In this document: one piece after another, positions 27,701 through 35,158 of the stretch
How the letters are laid out: every line of letters begins with the position of its first letter
Numbering within the stretch: the first letter of the stretch is position 1
Assembly: GCA_017993835.1 (NCBI GenBank)
Contig: JAGOLX010000006.1
Coordinates: 115,985-179,984 of the forward strand
Source of the DNA: Phycisphaerae bacterium
Lineage (GTDB): Bacteria > Planctomycetota > Phycisphaerae > Sedimentisphaerales > Anaerobacaceae
Reading direction: 5' to 3'
DNA length: 64,000 nt
Program-made: the position numbers and the translations under genes
Notes under the pieces: generated by a model
Databases searched by the model: none
The model's input: the letters and a program-made list of their open reading frames with translations, nothing else
Told to the model about the DNA's origin: nothing

Positions 27701-28935
27701 TCGTCCCCGATGATCCGCATGATGTCATCGGGACGGGGGTATCGGCCTTGGTGCTCCTGGGCGTATGCGTTCAGTCTCTGGGCGAGGTCCTTCAAATTCT
27801 CGGCTGAAATCGTCCGCTGCTGCGAGATCCGGTCGGCAGGCGGTTGTGTCACAGCCGTCGTGTCGGGATCTCGGGAAGGGCGGCCCGTCAGGGCCAGGCT
27901 CGTGGGTACGATCAGGATTGCCAGCAGCAATACGAGCGATGCAGCGAACAGGCTGGGACGTCCGTAGAATCTCTTTCCAGGCTGCAACATGGTCTTGATC
28001 CTTTCCTCGATGTTCTTCACCGGTCCGGCCACCGCCAGCGACGGGACCTGGCGAAGAGAACTGTGTTCGTTCAGCAGCGTCTCGACGATGGCCCGGCTGT
28101 ACTCCCTGGGTCGGGCGCCGAGCCGGGCAATCGCCATCTCATCACACGACTTCTCCCGCTCGGCGCGGATTTGCCGATTGGCCCACCAGACGAGCGGGTG
28201 AAACCAGAAGAGTGCTTGTGAGACGACCTGCAGCAGGTTGATCGCGGCGTCGCAGCGAAGGACGTGGCTGAACTCATGGGCCAGAACGTCTTTCTGGCGT
28301 CCGCGTCGATCCACGGAGGCGAAGGACGCCGGCAGGTAGATGTCTCCGCGAAACAGGCCCCAGACGAACGGCTGACCGATGCCTTCGAGGAGCCAGATGT
28401 TCGGCATCCGCCGCCCGCCGGCTGGTGGCAACAGTCCGCACAATTCACTGCGAACCCCTTCGGGCGGAATCCTCCGTTCGCGAAAGAGCCACCGCGTCAT
28501 TCGTCCCGCCTTCCAGGCAACGGCGGCGAAAAACGTCACGATGCCCGCCAGCCAGGCGATTGCCATGGCCTCACGAAGGGTGATGTCCGCGGCCAAGCCT
28601 GATTTGGCCCCCGTCTGATCGGGGGCGATGTCCCACGGCAGGGCGAGGTCCGCCGGAGGAGCCTCCACGACGGCTGTCACGCCAGTCTCCGCATGCGCGC
28701 GATCGGGCGGATGGATCGGCACAGCCTCGGGCAACCGCGGCAGGATGGGCAACGCGATCCCCAGGATTGGCGGCACGAGGCACTTCGCGGGCACCAGCAG
28801 CCAAAGGAAGTACCGCACATGAGCACTGCGGTTCCTCAGCAGGCAGGTGACCACCCCGATCCCGGCGGCCAGCACTGCCACCTGCCAGCTCTGGCTCCAC
28901 AGATAATCGGCAATCTGACTCAGCGTCGCGTTCAT
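24775..28935 (-). CDS. BlaR1-type M56 membrane metalloprotease fused to a C-terminal gluzincin peptidase domain
   Basis: 1386 residues. The N-terminal 350 residues form a BlaR1/MecR1-like M56 domain: several membrane helices, the zinc motif AHEFSHVLR near residue 220, and a later membrane helix near 340. The next part (about 395-510) has SAENLKDLAQRLNAYAQEHQ, GRYPRPDDI and NVAFADGHVEFI, resembling an H-X9-DG pseudopilin tail. Three related sandwich domains follow, each with a DPIxxGxNxVxxxVxN motif (FDPIHQGKNAVHVTVRN, LDPIQSGRNTVHLRVQN, FDPIQKGKNAVRIQVQN). The C-terminus holds a second protease motif: HETTHIL near 1240, then NEGFATYM. BlaR1-type proteins sense an external signal and cleave the BlaI repressor. 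The ATG at 28935 follows GGAGGG. A blaI-type gene lies 27 bases upstream. Confidence 0.8.
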   Translation of the reverse strand: MNATLSQIADYLWSQSWQVAVLAAGIGVVTCLLRNRSAHVRYFLWLLVPAKCLVPPILGIALPILPRLPEAVPIHPPDRAHAETGVTAVVEAPPADLALPWDIAPDQTGAKSGLAADITLREAMAIAWLAGIVTFFAAVAWKAGRMTRWLFRERRIPPEGVRSELCGLLPPAGGRRMPNIWLLEGIGQPFVWGLFRGDIYLPASFASVDRRGRQKDVLAHEFSHVLRCDAAINLLQVVSQALFWFHPLVWWANRQIRAEREKSCDEMAIARLGARPREYSRAIVETLLNEHSSLRQVPSLAVAGPVKNIEERIKTMLQPGKRFYGRPSLFAASLVLLLAILIVPTSLALTGRPSRDPDTTAVTQPPADRISQQRTISAENLKDLAQRLNAYAQEHQGRYPRPDDIMRIIGDDPDMLGIFLLERVEYLGAGRTRPTVDASAIPLAFDIPLLRTAEGTNVAFADGHVEFIRTDQLASRGVTIREARLEVTEVRFDPIHQGKNAVHVTVRNTSDREQVFAGHIYTRSPDYGVSEPDPNNSGVGWGTSGYFDRLRPGETKSLRLVFKIQGPVTGRTYVNLRFSNPETQEAYDDRWCFFSRQYASAEMPKAGGARATPDRASAAEASAVTQAFAQVQSDIRNRQYEQAWQRFTEDFRKAEYQRDGLQAFRKAMEPTHPLHSAFTWERDDFLRLAPQGVTRTDGVFALRATCEGQTWTIDFVREDDLWKIDWIAGYTPRILDIQKQDREPATTQVGNNTATGNLRILDVRLDPIQSGRNTVHLRVQNTSQTDQVFGLDIRTESRDGNWQRQFTRSIQAGRTETMRFDFEILGSLKEASSIGLCFYNPSSLETWTIDDWMHGWFEKHLYTGEKFDQHEVSYGGPQTPREDPPATRRPTNLKVLDTQFDPIQKGKNAVRIQVQNLTEQDQVFAVSVQARSPDVGGWGTVFLETIQAGQTQWTRCAFAFRGTIAGSAHVELSSYNPGPAAGFDAEKWFASEPWDLWFDRHKYFGRDLPQRDVARLPLPAASQDQAKAALDALDAIQTCVRQKQYEDAWSLFTRDYRDAGYFRKFAIFKDRMEQSEGPDGSGGFRKAFLGLKPGSVAVRGNALVVTAAYEQQKWTIDLVQEDGLWKVDWIDGDADNQARETRWEDSVLPKMEKRSTAHFDIYYLKDSTAARQIDQIAQDKDRGFDEICRFLGKDSDVRIRLVLFEDGDTKRRATGHQGAGWAYGTTIVEIYNEKEHLDPYHETTHILMGPLGNPPALLNEGFATYMSEALGAPALENLGGGKTTLHQRVRDLKAKGDWIPLSELLGYTEIGSARSRPFVAYPEAGSFVQFLIDAHGKDKFLQTYTTLQNSDQQTTRKENAQRLAQICGQSLDSLEKQWLDVVSRAK

Positions 28936-28962
28936 GGATGTTCCCTCCATCGGGGGTATCCG

Positions 28963-29337
28963 CTATTCGTTCTCCACGAGTTTCTTGAGTCGTTCGAGGT
29001 CGTCGGCATCGATACGCCCGTGCTCGGCCAGGTGCTGCACGAGCGGGATGGCGTCGCCACCGAAGAGTCGTTCGAGGAAGTCGTTGACCGACCGTTTGAT
29101 GACGTGATCCTGTGCGACCGCAGGGTAGAAGATGTGGGCTTTGCCCTCGACCCGGTGCTTCAGGTAGCCTTTCTTCTCCAATCGTCGCAGCAGGGTCTGG
29201 ACGGTCGCATAGGCGATCTTCCGCTGTGCAGGCAGCTTGTCGCAGATCTGTTGGACCGCGGCGTCCTTCAGTTGCCACACGAGTCGCAGGATTTCCGTTT
29301 CGCACGGGCTCAGGGGCGGCAATGGCTCTCTGGTCAT
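28963..29337 (-). CDS. BlaI/MecI/CopY-family transcriptional repressor
   Basis: 124 residues. Winged-helix repressor of the BlaI type: LSPCETEILRLVWQLKDAAV, QQICDKLPAQRKIAYATVQT (recognition helix) and LLRRLEKKGYLKHRVEGKAH, with a C-terminal dimerisation segment VNDFLERLFGGD. Such repressors bind palindromic operators as dimers and are removed by a partner M56 protease, here encoded directly downstream. The ATG at 29337 is preceded by AAGGAG; an upstream in-frame ATG at 29364 lies inside the operator. Two operator-like palindromes at 29349-29388 imply self-repression. Confidence 0.9.
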   Translation of the reverse strand: MTREPLPPLSPCETEILRLVWQLKDAAVQQICDKLPAQRKIAYATVQTLLRRLEKKGYLKHRVEGKAHIFYPAVAQDHVIKRSVNDFLERLFGGDAIPLVQHLAEHGRIDADDLERLKKLVENE

Positions 29338-29348
29338 GGGTATTCTCC

Positions 29349-29364
29349 TTGTACATATGTACAA
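29349..29364 (-). promoter_or_regulatory. Operator-like palindrome 1 upstream of blaI-type gene
   Basis: TTGTACATATGTACAA is a perfect 16-base palindrome containing the TACA/TGTA half-sites typical of BlaI/MecI operators. It lies 12 bases upstream of the blaI start, partly overlapping the ribosome site region. It is a probable autoregulatory repressor site. Confidence 0.7.
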
Positions 29365-29373
29365 CTATTATGA

Positions 29374-29388
29374 CGTACAAATGTACAA
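29374..29388 (-). promoter_or_regulatory. Operator-like palindrome 2 upstream of blaI-type gene
   Basis: GTACAAATGTAC at 29375-29386 has the same half-sites as the first palindrome, around a two-base centre. The centres of the two sites are 24 bases apart. A -10-like CATAAT on the minus strand lies between them, so binding at both would block the promoter. Confidence 0.6.
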
Positions 29389-29430
29389 GATATTAGCGCG
29401 AAAAAAGAAAAAAAGTGGTGAGAGCCGGCA

Positions 29431-29467
29431 GGGCGCAAAAGAAGACCCTCCGTCGAAGCAGAGGGTC
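29431..29467 (-). terminator. Rho-independent terminator of csrA
   Basis: On the minus strand, GACCCTC (29467-29461) pairs with GAGGGTC (29450-29444) across a 10-base loop, followed by TTCTTTTG. It begins 43 bases after the csrA stop. Confidence 0.7.
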
Positions 29468-29510
29468 GCTGATCGTCAGTATGAAATGGAAGTGGAGCGA
29501 GAAGGAGAGC

Positions 29511-29789
29511 CTATTTCTGGGACGCCTTCTCCGGCTTGTCGGTCTTCGTGTGGACCGAGTCCTCCGCCTTTTCCGGGTGCTGGTTGTTGCCGCCGGTCTC
29601 GACCTGTCCGTCTGATTGTTGGGCCTTCTCCCGCTGGATCGCGTCGTAGATCTCTCGCCGATGAACGGGGATGTGCTTGGGAGCCGTGATTCCCAAACGC
29701 ACCTTGTCGCCTCGCACATCGACGATGGTGATCTCGACCTCATCACCAATCATGATGGACTCGTCTTTTTGTCTGCTGAGAACCAACAT
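29511..29789 (-). CDS. csrA: Carbon storage regulator CsrA with extended C-terminal tail
   Basis: 92 residues. CsrA is a homodimeric RNA-binding protein that controls translation and stability of mRNAs by binding GGA motifs. The first 60 residues match the family (MLVLSRQKDESIMIG, then VRLGITAPKHIPVHRREIY). The last 30 residues are polar and rich in Gln, Glu, Lys and Asp, a tail longer than in most CsrA proteins (about 60 residues). The ATG at 29789 is preceded by AAGGAG. A terminator follows at 29467-29431. Confidence 0.93.
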   Translation of the reverse strand: MLVLSRQKDESIMIGDEVEITIVDVRGDKVRLGITAPKHIPVHRREIYDAIQREKAQQSDGQVETGGNNQHPEKAEDSVHTKTDKPEKASQK

Positions 29790-30133
29790 TGTTAACTCCT
29801 TTTGTCGGCTGGTTTTACAGTTTTCCCCGCAAGAGAGGGACGTGACCATTCATTCAGCCGGTTCTTCCACTTTCCCTATGTGCGGCTGCCAGATTCCTGC
29901 CCTAGCCACGCAACGAGTCGCGGCATGGGGCCGGATGTCCTCGGACCCGCATCTATGCCCTGGTGGGCTTCAGGACACCCTTATTTCGGCTGAAATGGGA
30001 GGGGGGACCAGACAATTCCAGTTTTCTTCGTCCTGTATGAGCCGGCTATGGGGCATTGCGTGCGCAAGTCCTTGATGCGGCTAGTTTTAGGAGAAGAAGG
30101 GAGGGTGAAAAAAGCACCGAGCGAGGGCGGGGA
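29790..30133. other. Gene-free csrA leader region
   Basis: About 340 bases between the csrA start and the stop of the next minus-strand gene. No gene is seen on either strand. It should hold the csrA promoter and leader; no clear -35/-10 pair was found. Confidence 0.4.
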
Positions 30134-31027
30134 TCACCCGGTCTCGTGCTTTCGCCAATAGTCATATCGGACCGCCATCCAGTATCCGAACACGGAACCG
30201 AGCGCCCCGAGCGCCACGAGTTGGACGGGCAGAATCGCGAAAATGCTATGCGGAAAGAAGGTCGCGGGGCAGGTCTCCGCAAACCGCTGGATCATCTCGG
30301 TTCTGTAGTATGCGACCTGGGCGAGAGCGATCACGAGCAAGGAGGCCACGCCGGGCCACACGTAGCTCACATCGAGGAATTTCTTGACGACGAACGCTGC
30401 AACGGCAAACGCTCCGATCACCGCGAAGATGATCTGGCCTACCGCCGGCTGAGCCGCGACGGGACGGGACATCACGAGGTTCTGACCTAAGACGCCCACG
30501 AAGAACAGCGAGATCAATGCCGATACCGCCAGAGCAATCGATCCATTGATGTAGAGCGTCTCTCGCTGTTGGCTTGGAGCGGAACCATCGCCCGCCGGCG
30601 GTTTCGGACTGGGCCGCAGTCGCTGGGCGAGCAAGACCCCTGCGAATCCGGCCGCGACGATCAGCAGCCAGTACAAGGGTTCGAAGCGGAGCGAGTACAC
30701 CAGAGAGACGCGTTCGGCGATCTGGGAATCCGTCTGGGTCAGGGCCTGCATGGGACCCGAGCGGGCGGCCCAGACGGTCAGGCCGAAGGGCACGCCGAGA
30801 ATCCCGATCTCCCGCCCGTGCGGCCAGGAGATGAAGTACCCTGCGAAGCCGATCGCGAGGGCCAGGACCAGCAACAGCCCGGTCCCGGGCAGGTTGATGC
30901 TTGATGCGCGAACGGCCATCAACGGGTCCGCGGGTGCTGCGAGCGGCCAGGCGAGAATCCCGATGACGACGATGCCCAAGGCCGCCACCACGGCGATCCT
31001 GAGCTTGTTGATCCCTGATAATTCCAT
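30134..31027 (-). CDS. Multi-pass membrane protein of unknown function
   Basis: 297 residues with about seven hydrophobic segments, for example IAVVAALGIVVIGILAWPLA, LLLVLALAIGFAGYFI, LLIVAAGFAGVLLAQ, IALAVSALISLFFVGVLG, IIFAVIGAFAVAAFVV and VASLLVIALAQVAYY. A cytoplasmic or periplasmic loop rich in Pro and Ser (LRPSPKPPAGDGSAP) divides the protein. No family motif was recognised. The ATG start has GGAG eight bases upstream. It stands alone between csrA and the divergent flavoprotein gene. Confidence 0.7.
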   Translation of the reverse strand: MELSGINKLRIAVVAALGIVVIGILAWPLAAPADPLMAVRASSINLPGTGLLLVLALAIGFAGYFISWPHGREIGILGVPFGLTVWAARSGPMQALTQTDSQIAERVSLVYSLRFEPLYWLLIVAAGFAGVLLAQRLRPSPKPPAGDGSAPSQQRETLYINGSIALAVSALISLFFVGVLGQNLVMSRPVAAQPAVGQIIFAVIGAFAVAAFVVKKFLDVSYVWPGVASLLVIALAQVAYYRTEMIQRFAETCPATFFPHSIFAILPVQLVALGALGSVFGYWMAVRYDYWRKHETG

Positions 31028-31250
31028 ACTTTCGACTCCAAACGAGCCCTCAGGCTACCGCCGCCCGCCGGACCTGTCAACGCCATCGTGGCCGGTAATC
31101 CTGCCCCGGTGCAGCGGCGCACACAGGCTTTGTTGTTGACGATCCGTCGTTTCGCCTTCACCATAACAACACCTGATGCTCGTGCCGTCATGTGCCCAGG
31201 GGACATATCGGCACAAATCGTGAGCGTCTTGGCGATCTGGTGGAACGGAT

Positions 31251-31811
31251 ATGACGAAAGTCCTCATCGTAGTCGGCAGCCCGCGCAAGGGGGGAAACAC
31301 GGAGATCCTGACGTCCCGGATCGCGGAAGGGGCCGCATCCGCCGGGGCCTCGGTGGAGACGATCCGTCTGGCGGATCTGGAGATTCGCGAGTGTGACGGC
31401 TGTCACGCCTGCTGGCGGGGTCGGCCGTGCAGCAAGGACGACGACATGCGGGACCTCTATGCCAGGATCGGCGCCTGTGACGTCGTCGTCTTCGGGACGC
31501 CCGTTTACTGGTACGGACCGACGGCCCTGATGAAGGCCTTCATCGACCGCTTCGTGTATTTCAACAGCCCTGCGAATCGGCCCCTGGTGTGCGGCAAGCG
31601 GGCGGCGGTGGCCGTCGTCTTGGAGGAGACGCACGAGGAGATCTGGCGACCGGTCGTCGAGTTCTTCCAGAAGAGCCTGGCATATCTCGAAATGGACTTG
31701 GCCGAGACGATCATCGTTCCGGGCGTCGGAGACAAAGGGGCGATCCGCCGTGAGACGCAACGGCTGGAGGAGGCGTATCGTCTGGGCGTCCGGCTGGCGA
31801 CAGAGCTATAG
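31251..31811 (+). CDS. Flavodoxin-fold NAD(P)H-dependent / iron-sulfur flavoprotein-like oxidoreductase
   Basis: 186 residues. The FMN-phosphate loop [10 protein letters not shown] (residues 9-18) and [19 protein letters not shown] (about 82-100) mark a flavodoxin-like FMN reductase. A cysteine cluster at residues 48-60 ([13 protein letters not shown]) has the spacing C-x2-C-x2-C-x5-C. That is the compact motif that binds a 4Fe-4S cluster in iron-sulfur flavoproteins (Isf), so electron transfer between cluster and FMN is likely. Related proteins without the cluster are simple FMN reductases. Redox partners are not evident nearby. Confidence 0.8.
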   Translation: MTKVLIVVGSPRKGGNTEILTSRIAEGAASAGASVETIRLADLEIRECDGCHACWRGRPCSKDDDMRDLYARIGACDVVVFGTPVYWYGPTALMKAFIDRFVYFNSPANRPLVCGKRAAVAVVLEETHEEIWRPVVEFFQKSLAYLEMDLAETIIVPGVGDKGAIRRETQRLEEAYRLGVRLATEL

Positions 31812-31929
31812 CGTTTGCAGGCGTGACGACGGCGGCGATCGGCGCTCAGAATGTATGGACACAACGGCAATGCGTCCGGTATTCTGTATCCGGCCGAAAA
31901 CCGTGCGTTTGACCCGTGAGGAGCGTCAG

Positions 31930-32703
31930 ATGGACAGGCACGAAGCGTTCACGTTGATTGAACTGCTGGTTGTCATCGCGATCATCGCCGTTCTCATGGC
32001 AATCCTGATGCCGGCGCTGCAACGGGCACGGGAACAAGGCCAACGGGCGGCGTGCCTCAACAATACGAAGCAGTTGGCTCTTGCGTGGATCCTGTACGCC
32101 GACGAGAACGACGACCGGGTGGTCAGCAGCGAGGCAGGCGGGAGTTGGAGGGCTCAGTACGGCGAGCCGTGGGTCGGTGTCACGTGGTCCTCCGACTGGG
32201 CCACCGGGGGGCAGTTGGCGCCCGCCAGTCAGATCAAGGGCATTCAGACGGGTGCGTTGTGGCCTTATGTGCGGGAACTGAAGCTCTACATCTGCCCAAC
32301 GGGGTATCGTGGCGAGTTGATGACCTATGCCATGATGATCGCCAGCAATGGCCGGTCCGTCGATGGCAGTCCGGTTTGGAAGAAGCGCGTCCTGATTCCG
32401 CAGCCGACCCAGAGGCTGTTGTTCATCGACGAGGGCTTGTCGAGCCCGGACGCGTATTCGACGCGGTACCGCACGGCCGAATGGTGGGATCAGCCGGTGA
32501 CCCGCCACGGCGACGGAACCACCTTCTCCTACATCGATGGGCATTCCGACTACCACAAGTGGGCGGGCGGCGAGACCGTGAAGAAAGGTCGCGCCAACGT
32601 CCGTTCCCACCCGGGGATTTGGGGTCCCACGACGGAAGAAGGCGTCGCGGACGTGCAGTGGATGCAGACGGGCATCTGGGGCAAGATGGGGTACACGCCG
32701 TAG
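31930..32703 (+). CDS. Type II secretion / prepilin-like protein with H-X9-DG domain
   Basis: 257 residues. A type IV prepilin leader is followed by the hydrophobic helix [20 protein letters not shown], with expected cleavage before Phe in [10 protein letters not shown]. The helix continues with the [18 protein letters not shown] segment common to planctomycete pseudopilins. Near the C-terminus, [20 protein letters not shown] carries the H-X9-DG-type signature. Such proteins are abundant in planctomycetes; their role in secretion or surface fibres is not established. The ATG at 31930 has GAGG upstream. Earlier in-frame starts overlap the preceding gene and do not look like protein. Confidence 0.85.
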   Translation: MDRHEAFTLIELLVVIAIIAVLMAILMPALQRAREQGQRAACLNNTKQLALAWILYADENDDRVVSSEAGGSWRAQYGEPWVGVTWSSDWATGGQLAPASQIKGIQTGALWPYVRELKLYICPTGYRGELMTYAMMIASNGRSVDGSPVWKKRVLIPQPTQRLLFIDEGLSSPDAYSTRYRTAEWWDQPVTRHGDGTTFSYIDGHSDYHKWAGGETVKKGRANVRSHPGIWGPTTEEGVADVQWMQTGIWGKMGYTP

Positions 32704-32867
32704 ACTGCCATTGGCGACCGCCATGTCGTTGCTTGCTCACCGGGACTGGTCAGTACATCCGCTTGGATTCCCGTCGGGGCAATTGACGCGAGCGAAGACC
32801 CTCGGGATAATGCCGCGCTTTGTCTTTAGTCTGCTACCGGACCTGGTCGGAGTGTGATCTCTCGCCC

Positions 32868-34115
32868 ATGTATGCATTGGCTACTATCTGTGTTTCTCTG
32901 CTGGTTCTCGTGGTCCTTCTGCGACTGCGCGTGCGGATCGGACAGGCGATGACGATCTCCGCGGTGCTGCTGGCGGCGCTGCTGTGCGTCACGCCGGGAC
33001 AGATGGGGGCCTGGCTGGCAGCGGAATGGCGGGACCGGCCCCTGACGGAGACGACGCCGTACCTGTTCGTCTCGCTGACCCTGCTTCTGCTGCTGGTGAA
33101 CGTGATGGGCGAGGCGATGGGCCAGATCGGCCTCTCGGCCCGCCTCGTGCCGGCGATGCACGGGCTGTTCCGCAGTCGGCGGGTGGCCCTTGCGGCGATC
33201 CCGCTGATCATGGGTCTGCTGCCCACGCCGGGAGGGATCATGCTGTCGGCCCCGATGGTCCGCGAAGCGGGGGACAAGATCGGCGTCGAACGCAGTCGCG
33301 TGGCAGCGATCAATTTCTTCTTCCGCCATCAATGGGAGCCGGTTTGGCCGCTGTTTCCCGCGACGCCGCTGATCGTGAACATGCTCGGAGTTGCTCCGGC
33401 CAGTCTCGTCCTGTACCACGCCGCCCTGGCCGGCGCGGGTCTGGTCGGCGGAGTCGTATTCCTCCTGCTGACGGGCATTCCGCCTCGACGGGCGGAGCAC
33501 ATGGAAGCCCGGGCGGGCCTTGGTTCGCATCTGAAGGACCTGGCGCTGGTCTTTTGGCCGATCCTGTTCACCGCGGCGCTGTACGTGAAATGGCACGTAC
33601 CGCCCGCCATTGGAATCCTGGTGGCGATCCTGGGCCTGTTGCTGTTGCACCGGGTGAGCCCGCGTCGCTGGCCGGCGATCTTCAAGGCGGCCCGCGAGCC
33701 GGACATCGTCCTGCTGCTGTTCGGCGCCCTGTGGTTCAAGCTGAATCTCGAAGCGGGCGGCGCGGTGGGCGACGTGGTCGCCTTCTTTGAGCAGATGCAC
33801 ATGCCGCCCTTGCTGGTCGTGTTCGTGCTGCCGTTCCTGGTGAGCTTCAGCACGGGCGTGACCACGCCGACCGTGGCGATCACGTATCCGTTCCTGATGT
33901 CGTTCATCCGAACGGGAGACCACGTGGAGCTTGGCGTCGAGACGCTGGCTTTCGCGGGCGTCGTGTTCGGACTGGCCATCAGCCCGATCCACCTGTGCCT
34001 GGCGCTGTCGGCGAGCTACTTCAATACCTCGTTGATGCGGATCATCCTCAGGGTTCTGCCGGCGGCGCTGTGCGTGGTTGCGGCCGGCCTTGTCGTGGCG
34101 TTGCTGAGTTCGTGA
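32868..34115 (+). CDS. DUF401 family membrane permease
   Basis: 415 residues with about ten hydrophobic helices. LPTPGGIMLSAPMVREAG, FFFRHQWEPVWPLFPATPL and SFSTGVTTPTVAITYPFL fit the DUF401 family of putative anion transporters (related to the gluconate/lactate permease superfamily). Substrate is unknown. The ATG at 32868 is preferred as the start of the first membrane helix; its ribosome site is weak (GGAG 15 bases upstream) and a TTG at 32820 is also open. Confidence 0.8.
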   Translation: MYALATICVSLLVLVVLLRLRVRIGQAMTISAVLLAALLCVTPGQMGAWLAAEWRDRPLTETTPYLFVSLTLLLLLVNVMGEAMGQIGLSARLVPAMHGLFRSRRVALAAIPLIMGLLPTPGGIMLSAPMVREAGDKIGVERSRVAAINFFFRHQWEPVWPLFPATPLIVNMLGVAPASLVLYHAALAGAGLVGGVVFLLLTGIPPRRAEHMEARAGLGSHLKDLALVFWPILFTAALYVKWHVPPAIGILVAILGLLLLHRVSPRRWPAIFKAAREPDIVLLLFGALWFKLNLEAGGAVGDVVAFFEQMHMPPLLVVFVLPFLVSFSTGVTTPTVAITYPFLMSFIRTGDHVELGVETLAFAGVVFGLAISPIHLCLALSASYFNTSLMRIILRVLPAALCVVAAGLVVALLSS

Positions 34116-34189
34116 TGTCCCCACTTCCATCTGGGGGACTGCTCCGTTGCCCTGAGCGTGCAGACTGACTCCGCGACGAACCGTCATCC

Positions 34190-34972
34190 TCAGCGAATCT
34201 GGATCGAGCCGACGTTGGTGTGGAGACTGATTCGGCCGTCCCCGTTGCCGAGCGAGCCCTTGATGGATTGCTTGAGAGGGCCCATGACAGTGAGGGGGCG
34301 GTCGGTCTTGATGGTACCGACGTTTGTTTCGGCGGTGAGTTTTGCCGAGATACCCTGCGGACCCGTCAACTCGATACTTCCGACGTTTGTGGAGGCATCG
34401 ACGGTGATTGCGGCCGGAGCGTCATGGGCATACTCAGCTCGAATATTGCCTACGTTGGCTTCCAAATCGGCGGCTTCACGCAGGCCTGTACACGTGATGG
34501 CGCCGACATCGGTTTGCGCCCGGACGGTGTTGCCGAAGGCGGCGATTCGGATGTCCCCGACGGTCGTTGTGCACTTCAGCGCAAGCGTCGCGGCCGCGGT
34601 GATTGTGAAATCGACGCACAGACGGTCGTCCTTCAGGCCCGACGGCTTGTCCACTCGGATGCGGAGCGTTCGCCCGGACGGTTCCACGACGATGCGAACC
34701 TGCTCGGCCAGTTCCTGGGCCTGTTCCTCGGTGTGGTCCTTGACCTTGATCTCGGCCGTGATGTGGACCTCGGCGCCCTCCGCCGGGTCGAGATGAATCC
34801 TGCCGACGTTCGTGCTCACATCCAGCGTGCTGATGCCGTCCGAGGAGGCGGTCAGTTCACGGGTCAGCGTGAACTTGGCCTTGAAGGTCTCCCCGCCGAT
34901 ACGACATCCGGTGAGGACTACCGCAGCCAAACCGGCAACGACGCATGCTCTGACCGGCCTGTTCATTCTCAT
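34190..34972 (-). CDS. DUF4097-type beta-repeat lipoprotein
   Basis: 260 residues. The signal peptide ends in a lipobox LTGC. The body has repeating strands built on a TNVGxI motif (LDVSTNVGRIHL, TTVGDIRIA, TDVGAITC, ANVGNIRAEY, STNVGSIEL, ETNVGTIKT, HTNVGSIQI), typical of DUF4097 stacked beta-helix proteins. A likely envelope-anchored protein of unknown function. The ATG at 34972 has GGAG eight bases upstream. Confidence 0.8.
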   Translation of the reverse strand: MRMNRPVRACVVAGLAAVVLTGCRIGGETFKAKFTLTRELTASSDGISTLDVSTNVGRIHLDPAEGAEVHITAEIKVKDHTEEQAQELAEQVRIVVEPSGRTLRIRVDKPSGLKDDRLCVDFTITAAATLALKCTTTVGDIRIAAFGNTVRAQTDVGAITCTGLREAADLEANVGNIRAEYAHDAPAAITVDASTNVGSIELTGPQGISAKLTAETNVGTIKTDRPLTVMGPLKQSIKGSLGNGDGRISLHTNVGSIQIR

Positions 34973-35158
34973 GTCGAATCTCCACTCGTGAGCAACTCAG
35001 CCTGGCGGAAGCTCAATTCGTGAGCACCCATGTTCCAGTCGTTCCGCGAGGCTCCCTATTGCACGGATTCCGCGATCTCGCCAGGAAGATCCGATGCTGA
35101 TCCGTGTCTGCACAATCGGCGAGGCCAGAGTTTGTACACAACGTGCGGTCGGATCCGA

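Noticed and set aside
24775..29337. Interpretation of the BlaI-M56 pair as a beta-lactam resistance system
   Set aside because: No penicillin-binding sensor domain and no beta-lactamase gene are present; the sensor region is different.
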